This document shows, piece by piece, positions 56,251 through 64,000 of a stretch of DNA of 64,000 bases. A model generated the notes under the pieces. The model saw only the letters and a program-made list of their open reading frames with translations. It ran no database searches and was not told the origin of the DNA. The stretch's first letter is position 1. Every line of letters begins with the position of its first letter. The position numbers and the translations under genes are program-made. Origin of the DNA: Micromonospora sp. C31 (GTDB lineage Bacteria > Actinomycetota > Actinomycetes > Mycobacteriales > Micromonosporaceae); contig NZ_JAGPXN010000004.1 of NCBI RefSeq assembly GCF_018070575.1, positions 124,001 through 188,000 on the forward strand, written 5' to 3'.

Positions 56251-57642
56251 TCAGCGCAGGCCGGCGGCGGCCAGCAGGTTGCCCCCGGGGAGAGACGGCA
56301 CGGCGCGACCCCGGGTCACCCGCTCCGCGGCGAACGATCCCGAGGTGGCGATCGCCGCCGCGTAGGCCGCGGCCGTGCGCTGCGCGATGGCCGACCAGCC
56401 GTAACGCTCGTGCACCATGACGCGGGCGCGGCGGGCGAGCTGGCGGGCCCGCTCCCGGTCCGACAGCAGCGCGTCGACGGCGTCGGTCAGCCCGTCCGGG
56501 TCGTGCGGCCGGAAGGTCATCCCGGTCACCCCGGGCTCGACGATCTCGGCGAGCCCGCCGGTCGCGGCGACGGCCAGGGGCGCGCCGGCGGCGGCGCCCT
56601 CAAGGGCCACCATGCCGAACGGCTCGTAGATGCTCGGCACGGCGAAGCAGTCCGACGCGGCCATCACGGCGGGCAGGTCGGTGCCGCCGAGGAAGCCCGG
56701 GAGGCTGACCGTGCCGCCGAGGCCCAGGCGGTGCACCTCGGCCTCCAGTTCCGCGCGGTACGGCCCGTCGCCGACGATGACCGCGCGCAGCCCGGGGTGC
56801 CGCTCGCGCAGCCGGGGCAGCCCGGCGATCAGGTGCTGCACGCCCTTCTCGTAGACCAGCCGGCCGGCGAAGGTGACCAGCGGCCCGTCCCCGGCGAAGC
56901 GGGCGCGGGCGTTCGCCACCGCGGCGGCCGGGACGCGCCAGCGGTGCGGCTCGACGCCGTTGGGCACCACGTCGACCCGGCCCGCCGGTACGCCGAACAG
57001 CCCGGTCACCTCGTCGCGCATGTAGCCGGAGCAGACGATGACCCGGCCCGACTCGCCGGCCAGCCAGTGCTCGACGCCGTGGATGGTGCGGTTCATCTCC
57101 TCCGGCAGCCAGCCCTGGTGCCGGCCGGCCTCGGTGGCGTGGATGGTGCTGACCAGCGGGATGTCCAGGTGCTCGCGCAGGGTCATCGCGGTGTGTGCGA
57201 CGAGCCAGTCGTGGGCGTGGACCACGTCGTAGGAGCCGGCCTCGGTGGCGCGCAGCGCGGCGCGGGTGAGGGTGTGGTTGAACGCCATGGTCCAGGCCAG
57301 CAGGGAGGAGGTGGCCAGCGGGAAGGTGACCGGGTCCTCGGCGGCGCGGACGATGCGGACGCCGTCGGCGTACTCCTCCAGGGGTGCGCCGTCGCTGTGG
57401 CGGGTGACGACGGTGACCTCGTGGCCGGCGGCGGCCAGGGCGACCGACAGGGCGTGCACGTGCCGGCCGAGGCCGCCCACCAGGACCGGCGGGTACTCCC
57501 AGGAGAGCATGAGGATGCGGCGCGTCTGCGGGGGCGTGCCCGGTCCGGCCGCCGTCGGGAGCTGCGGCCGGGAGGTGAGGGTGGGCCGGTGGACCCGGCC
57601 CGGGATGGTGGTGGGCTGCTCGTCGACCCGCAGGGTCGTCAC
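56251..57642 (-). CDS. GT4 alpha-glucan glycosyltransferase (Rv3032/GlgA-like)
   Basis: A 463-residue GT-B enzyme. After a 40-residue tail come RILMLSWEYPPVLVGGLGRHVHALSVAL (donor loop GGLG), YDVVHAHDWLVAHTA, VVPNGVEPHRW, TFAGRLVYEKGVQHLI and the EX7E motif ASDCFAVPSIYEPFGMVALEGAAAG. This fits the mycobacterial Rv3032 branch that elongates alpha-1,4-glucans from nucleotide glucose. GTG at 57642 has GGAG 6 nt upstream. Divergent from glgX, so synthesis and breakdown genes share one intergenic region. Confidence 0.88.
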   Translation of the reverse strand: MTTLRVDEQPTTIPGRVHRPTLTSRPQLPTAAGPGTPPQTRRILMLSWEYPPVLVGGLGRHVHALSVALAAAGHEVTVVTRHSDGAPLEEYADGVRIVRAAEDPVTFPLATSSLLAWTMAFNHTLTRAALRATEAGSYDVVHAHDWLVAHTAMTLREHLDIPLVSTIHATEAGRHQGWLPEEMNRTIHGVEHWLAGESGRVIVCSGYMRDEVTGLFGVPAGRVDVVPNGVEPHRWRVPAAAVANARARFAGDGPLVTFAGRLVYEKGVQHLIAGLPRLRERHPGLRAVIVGDGPYRAELEAEVHRLGLGGTVSLPGFLGGTDLPAVMAASDCFAVPSIYEPFGMVALEGAAAGAPLAVAATGGLAEIVEPGVTGMTFRPHDPDGLTDAVDALLSDRERARQLARRARVMVHERYGWSAIAQRTAAAYAAAIATSGSFAAERVTRGRAVPSLPGGNLLAAAGLR

Positions 57643-57973
57643 ATCAGTCTCCGTCCATGCATGGTGGATCGCGCCGGCGACGGTGGCGGCGAAAAGGGTG
57701 AGAGGTGGCCGAAGGGCCGAGTGGCGGGCGCGCGGGCGTGCCCCCGCACACAAGCAAAGGGCATCCGGACCGATCGCGCACCTCGAAAGGGGCCAAGGTG
57801 ACGGACGCCACCTGAAGGTTCACCGCAGATCAGTCGGGTGGATACCGGTCGTCGGCCGATCGGGTGGATTGGCGGCGGAACGTGCGGGGCAATACCCGCA
57901 CGCGTGCCGCCGGCCCTCGCCGTGTGGTGCGCTCACGGTGCGGTGCGCGCTCATGATCTCGCGAAGGAGCGAC
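57643..57973. promoter_or_regulatory. 331-bp divergent control region between the glucan synthase and glgX
   Basis: No gene is seen. tcgggtggat occurs twice in direct orientation (57834-57843 and 57860-57869, 26 bp apart), a spacing suitable for a tandem regulator site on the glgX side. A palindromic atgcatggt/ccatgc patch at about 57654-57664 lies next to the glycosyltransferase start. Confidence 0.4.
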
Positions 57974-60091
<2,118 letters not shown>

Positions 60092-60092
60092 C

Positions 60093-62417
60093 ATGTCGAA
60101 CACCCCTCGACCCGACGCGCCCCGGGTGGGCGCCACCTACCGGGTGCAGGTGCGCCCCGGCTTCGACCTCGACGCCACCGCCGAGCTGGCCGACTACCTG
60201 GCCGGCCTCGGCGTCACCCACCTCTACAGCGCGCCCCTGCTCACCGCCACCCCCGGCTCGGCGCACGGCTACGACGTGGTCGACCACCGCGCCGTCAACC
60301 CGGAGCTGGGCGGCGAGGCGGCCCGGCTGCGGCTGCTGCGGGCGTTGCGCGCCGCCGGGCTCGGTCTGGTCGTGGACATCGTGCCCAACCACGCCGGGGT
60401 GGCCGTGCCCGCCGCGAACCCCGCCTGGTGGGACGTGCTGCGCCAGGGCCGGGGCTCGGCGTACGCGGCCTGGTTCGACGTCGACTGGGACCGGGGCCGG
60501 CTGCTGCTGCCGGTGCTCGCCGACTCCCCGGACGCCCTCGACGACCTCAAGCTCGCCGACGGGGAGCTGCGCTACCACGAGCACCGCTTCCCGGTCGCCG
60601 ACGGCACCGGCGACGGCACCCCCCGCGAGGTGCACGACCGGCAGCACTACGAGCTGGTCTCCTGGCGGCGCGGCGACGCCGAGCTGACGTACCGCCGGTT
60701 CTTCGCCGTCTCCGACCTGGCCGGGCTGCGGGTGGAGGACCCGGAGGTCTTCGCCGCCACCCACGAGCAGGTCCTGCGGTGGGCGGCGGCCGGGGAGGTC
60801 GACGGCATCCGCGTCGACCACCCGGACGGGCTGCGCGACCCCTCGGCCTACCTGGCCCGGCTGCGCGCCGCCGCCGCTGACGTGTGGCTGGTGGTGGAGA
60901 AGATCCTGGAGTACGGCGAGGAGCTGCCGGACTGGCCGGTGGACGGCACCACCGGCTACGACGCGCTCGCCGCCGTCTGCGGGCTCTTCGTCGACCCCGA
61001 CGCCCAGGGCGACTTCACCGCCCTGGACACCCACCTCGTCGGCCGGCACACCTCCTGGGAGGACCTCACCCACGACACCAAGCTCGCCGCGGCCACCCGG
61101 CTGCTGTCGGCCGAGCTGACCCGCCTCGCCGCGCTCGCCGGTGACGTCGACCGCGACGCCGCCCGGGACGCGCTGGCCGAGCTGGCGGCTGCGTTCGCCG
61201 TCTACCGGGGCTATCCACCGGAGGGCGCCCGGCACCTGGCTGCCGCCCGCGCCGAGGCCGGCCGCCGCCGCCCCGACCTGACCGGCACGCTCGACGCGCT
61301 CACCCGCCGGCTGCGCGACCCCGACGACGAGTTGGCGAAGCGCTTCCCGCAGCTCACCGGCGCGGTCATGGCCAAGGGCGTGGAGGACACCGCCTTCTAC
61401 CGGTGGAGCCGCTTCGTCGCGCTCAACGAGGTCGGCGGCAGCCCCGCGCACTTCGGCGTGCCGCCGGCGGAGTTCCACCGCTTCGCCGCCGCCCGGCAGG
61501 TGCGCTGGCCGGCGAGCATGACCACGCTCTCCACCCACGACACCAAGCGCTCCGAGGACGTCCGGGCCCGCCTCGCCGTGCTCAGCGAACTGCCGGGCCG
61601 CTGGGCCGACCTCGTCGCGAGGTGGACGGCCCGCGCGCCGCTGCCCGACCCGGCCTTCGCGCACCTGCTCTGGCAGACGGCCGTGGGCGCGTGGCCGATC
61701 GAGCGGGAGCGGCTGCACGCGTACGCCGAGAAGGCCGCCCGGGAGGCGTCGGTGTCGACGAGCTGGGCCGACCCCGACGCCGCCTTCGAGCGCGCCATGC
61801 ACGACGTGGTCGACGCGATGTACGACGACGCGCGGTTGCACGCCGAGCTGACCGCCTTCGCCGACGAGATCACCCCCGCCGGCTGGTCCAACTCGCTGGG
61901 GCAGAAGCTCGTGCAGCTCGCCATGCCCGGGGTGCCCGACACCTACCAGGGCACCGAGCTGTGGGACAACTCGCTGGTGGACCCGGACAATCGCCGCCCG
62001 GTCGACTTCGCCGTACGCCGGGGGCTGCTGGCCCGCCTCGACGCCGGCGGGCCCCCGCCGGTGGACGCGGACGGCGCGGCGAAGCTGCTCGTGGTGTCGC
62101 GGACCCTGCGGCTGCGCCGCGACCGCCCGGAGCTGTTCACCGGCTACCGGCCGGTGCCGGCGCACGGGCACGCCGGGCGGCACGCGCTGGCCTTCGACCG
62201 GGGCGGCGCGGTGGCGGTCGCCACCCGCCTGCCGTTGGCACTGGCCCGCGCCGGCGGCTGGGGCGACACGACCCTGTCACTTCCCGTTCACGAGTTGACC
62301 GATTTGTTCACGGGCCGGGTCTACAGTGGCGGGCAGGCTCCGCTGGCCGACCTGCTGGCCACCTACCCCGTCGCGCTACTGGCTCCCACCACCGAGTCCG
62401 TGGAGGCTGCGAAATGA
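60093..62417 (+). CDS. treY: Maltooligosyltrehalose synthase TreY
   Basis: A 774-residue GH13 enzyme that turns the reducing-end alpha-1,4 link of maltodextrins into the alpha,alpha-1,1 link of trehalose. Motifs in order: ATYRVQVRPGFDLDATAELADYLAGLGVTHLYSAPLLTATPGSAHGYDVVDH, VVDIVPNHAGV, EVDGIRVDHPDGLRDP (nucleophile Asp), WLVVEKILEYGEELP (acid Glu), GTTGYD and TLSTHDTKRSEDVRARL. ATG at 60093 is chosen since GGAGAGGA lies 9 nt upstream; ATG 60084 touches it. Overlaps treZ by 4 nt. Confidence 0.96.
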   Translation: MSNTPRPDAPRVGATYRVQVRPGFDLDATAELADYLAGLGVTHLYSAPLLTATPGSAHGYDVVDHRAVNPELGGEAARLRLLRALRAAGLGLVVDIVPNHAGVAVPAANPAWWDVLRQGRGSAYAAWFDVDWDRGRLLLPVLADSPDALDDLKLADGELRYHEHRFPVADGTGDGTPREVHDRQHYELVSWRRGDAELTYRRFFAVSDLAGLRVEDPEVFAATHEQVLRWAAAGEVDGIRVDHPDGLRDPSAYLARLRAAAADVWLVVEKILEYGEELPDWPVDGTTGYDALAAVCGLFVDPDAQGDFTALDTHLVGRHTSWEDLTHDTKLAAATRLLSAELTRLAALAGDVDRDAARDALAELAAAFAVYRGYPPEGARHLAAARAEAGRRRPDLTGTLDALTRRLRDPDDELAKRFPQLTGAVMAKGVEDTAFYRWSRFVALNEVGGSPAHFGVPPAEFHRFAAARQVRWPASMTTLSTHDTKRSEDVRARLAVLSELPGRWADLVARWTARAPLPDPAFAHLLWQTAVGAWPIERERLHAYAEKAAREASVSTSWADPDAAFERAMHDVVDAMYDDARLHAELTAFADEITPAGWSNSLGQKLVQLAMPGVPDTYQGTELWDNSLVDPDNRRPVDFAVRRGLLARLDAGGPPPVDADGAAKLLVVSRTLRLRRDRPELFTGYRPVPAHGHAGRHALAFDRGGAVAVATRLPLALARAGGWGDTTLSLPVHELTDLFTGRVYSGGQAPLADLLATYPVALLAPTTESVEAAK

Positions 62418-64000
62418 CCGAATTCACGGTGTGGGCGCCGCAGGCCGCCCGCGTCCGGCTGCGACTGCCGGGCGACGCCGACCACGAGATGCGCTCCGGC
62501 CCCGACGGCTGGTGGCGCGTCGAGGTGCCCGCCGCCGGCTCCGGCACCGACTACGCCTTCCTGCTCGACGACGACGGCCGGGCGCTGCCCGACCCCCGCT
62601 CGCCCTGGCAGCCGCACGGCGTGCACGGCCCGAGCCGGCGCTACGACCACACCGCCTTCGAGTGGACCGACCAGGCGTGGACGGGCCGGCAACTGCCCGG
62701 CGCCGTCCTCTACGAGCTGCACGTCGGCACGTTCACCCCCGAGGGCACCTTCGACGCCGCCATCGGCCGCCTCGACCATCTCGTCGACCTCGGCGTCGAC
62801 ATGATCGAGTTGCTGCCGGTCAACGCCTTCAACGGCGAGCACAACTGGGGCTACGACGGGGTCTGCTGGTATGCCCCGCACCAGCCCTACGGCGGGCCGG
62901 ACGGCCTGAAACGGCTGGTCGACGCCGCCCACGCCAAGGGCCTGGGGGTGATCCTCGACGTCGTCTACAACCATTTCGGGCCCTCCGGGGCCTACGCGCC
63001 GATGTTCGCGCCGTACCTGACCGAGCAGAGCAACACCTGGGGCCGCACCGTCAACCTCGACGGCCCCCACTCCGACGGCGTGCGCCGCTACATCGTCGAC
63101 AGCATCCTGATGTGGCTGCGCGACTACCACGTCGACGGGCTGCGGCTCGACGCCGTGCACGCCATGCCCGACTCGCGTGCGACCTCCTGGCTCGAGCAGG
63201 TGGCCATCGAGGTCGAGGCGCTCGCCACGCACCTCGGCCGGCCGCTGTCGCTGATCGCCGAGTCCGACCTCAACGACCCCACGCTGATCACGCCCCGGGA
63301 GGCCGGCGGCTTCGGCCTGCACGCCCAGTGGAACGACGACGCCCACCACGCCCTGCACACGCTGCTCACCGGCGAGCGGCAGGGCTACTACGGCGACTTC
63401 GGGTCGCTGGAGTGCCTCACCGACGTGCTCACCGGCGGCTTCTTCCACGCCGGCACCTGGTCCAGCTTCCGCAACCGCCACCACGGCCGGCCCGTGGACC
63501 GCCAGCGGACCCCCGGCCACCGGTTCGTCGCCTACCTGCAGAACCACGACCAGATCGGCAACCGGGCCACCGGCGACCGGATCTCCGCCACCCTCTCCCC
63601 GGGGCTGCTGCGCGTCGGCGCGACGCTGCTGTTCACCGCCCCGTTCACCCCGATGCTGTTCATGGGGGAGGAGTGGGCGGCCAGCACCCCGTGGCAGTTC
63701 TTCACCAGCCACCCGGAGCCGGAGTTGGCGACCGCCGTGGCCACCGGCCGCAAGCGGGAGTTCGCCGCCCACGGCTGGCCGGAGGGCGACGTGCCGGACC
63801 CGCAGGACCCGCAGACCTTCGCCCGTTCCCGGCTCGACTGGGCCGAGCTGGACAAACCCGAACACCGCGAGATGTACGAGTTCCACAAGCGGCTCATCGC
63901 GCTGCGCAAGAGCCGCCCCGACCTGTCCGACCCGAGGCTGCACGCCGTCGACGTACGCCCCGGCGACCAGTTCCTGGTGATGCGCCGGGGCGAGACGCTG
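62414..64000 (+). CDS. treZ: Maltooligosyltrehalose trehalohydrolase TreZ (cut by window end)
   Basis: 529 residues are visible before the sequence ends, of a family usually near 580. N-terminal carbohydrate-binding domain (FTVWAPQAARVRLRLPG), then PGAVLYELHVGTFTPEGTFDAAIGRLDHLVDLGVDMIELLPVNAF, WGYDGVCWYAPHQPYGG, VILDVVYNHFGPSG, VDGLRLDAVHAMPDS (nucleophile Asp), SLIAESDLNDP (acid Glu) and YLQNHDQIGNRATGDR. It releases trehalose from the TreY product. ATG at 62414 has GGAGG 7 nt upstream and overlaps the treY stop. Confidence 0.96.
   Translation, partial: MTEFTVWAPQAARVRLRLPGDADHEMRSGPDGWWRVEVPAAGSGTDYAFLLDDDGRALPDPRSPWQPHGVHGPSRRYDHTAFEWTDQAWTGRQLPGAVLYELHVGTFTPEGTFDAAIGRLDHLVDLGVDMIELLPVNAFNGEHNWGYDGVCWYAPHQPYGGPDGLKRLVDAAHAKGLGVILDVVYNHFGPSGAYAPMFAPYLTEQSNTWGRTVNLDGPHSDGVRRYIVDSILMWLRDYHVDGLRLDAVHAMPDSRATSWLEQVAIEVEALATHLGRPLSLIAESDLNDPTLITPREAGGFGLHAQWNDDAHHALHTLLTGERQGYYGDFGSLECLTDVLTGGFFHAGTWSSFRNRHHGRPVDRQRTPGHRFVAYLQNHDQIGNRATGDRISATLSPGLLRVGATLLFTAPFTPMLFMGEEWAASTPWQFFTSHPEPELATAVATGRKREFAAHGWPEGDVPDPQDPQTFARSRLDWAELDKPEHREMYEFHKRLIALRKSRPDLSDPRLHAVDVRPGDQFLVMRRGETL

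Overview
This window is very GC-rich (strong G/C third-position bias, many GTG starts) and looks like the chromosome of a filamentous actinobacterium, most likely Micromonospora or a close relative. Supporting signs are DUF397/XRE-DUF5753 genes, DUF2267 and DUF574-type proteins, two transglycosylase-like secreted enzymes ending in the same HDSxGLFQQRPSSGWGT block, mycothiol-type arsenate reductases, and a 20-bp inverted repeat of the GTAAGGAAGGGCCCCTTCCT type that I recall from Micromonosporaceae. No tRNA, rRNA, CRISPR array, transposase or phage module was seen.

Layout. 0-1.6 kb: a methyltransferase and a GNAT acetyltransferase. 1.6-8.2 kb: a divergent sugar-uptake and catabolism locus (two ABC permeases and a lipoprotein on one side; an MDR dehydrogenase, a TIM-barrel isomerase and a GH63-type glycosidase on the other). 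8.2-11.2 kb: an arsenic operon with an ArsR-phosphatase fusion, two more ArsC proteins and an ACR3 pump. 11.4-14.3 kb: a DUF2267 protein, an orphan type II thioesterase followed by a broken TauD/SyrP-like dioxygenase remnant, and a serpin-like protein. 14.7-16.3 kb: a BCCT osmolyte transporter. 16.4-20.4 kb: an RNA-repair neighbourhood (P-loop kinase-like protein, PrfH, RtcB, DUF4291 protein, PemK/MazF-like toxin). 20.4-34 kb: mixed regulatory and metabolic genes, including a diguanylate cyclase, DUF397/XRE pair, Ser/Thr kinase, DedA protein, a transglycosylase with a long structured leader, pirin, a class III CoA-transferase and a glycosyltransferase pair. 34.1-35.3 kb: a manganese (yybP-ykoY) riboswitch upstream of terC. 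36-40 kb: NDH-2, a spermidine-synthase-like protein and a DUF2267/pterin-dehydratase-like fusion.

40.0-44.8 kb is the most unusual part: three STAS anti-sigma antagonists, a PAS/GAF/PP2C (SpoIIE-type) phosphatase whose gene overlaps that of a cobalamin-binding protein carrying the CarH-type Wx9EH photosensory signature, and a CheY-like regulator. It reads as a light- or B12-responsive partner-switching module. 45-54.6 kb: a DivIVA-like protein, second transglycosylase, OsmC-like protein, second kinase, ureohydrolase, AraC regulator and a methyltransferase/sulfatase-like envelope operon. 54.8-64 kb: citrate synthase, then alpha-glucan and trehalose metabolism (GT4 glucan synthase, glgX, treY, treZ, the last cut by the window end).

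A recurring regulatory theme is a TANNNT -10 box placed 6-8 nt before the start codon, seen at about a dozen genes without a Shine-Dalgarno. These are probably leaderless mRNAs.
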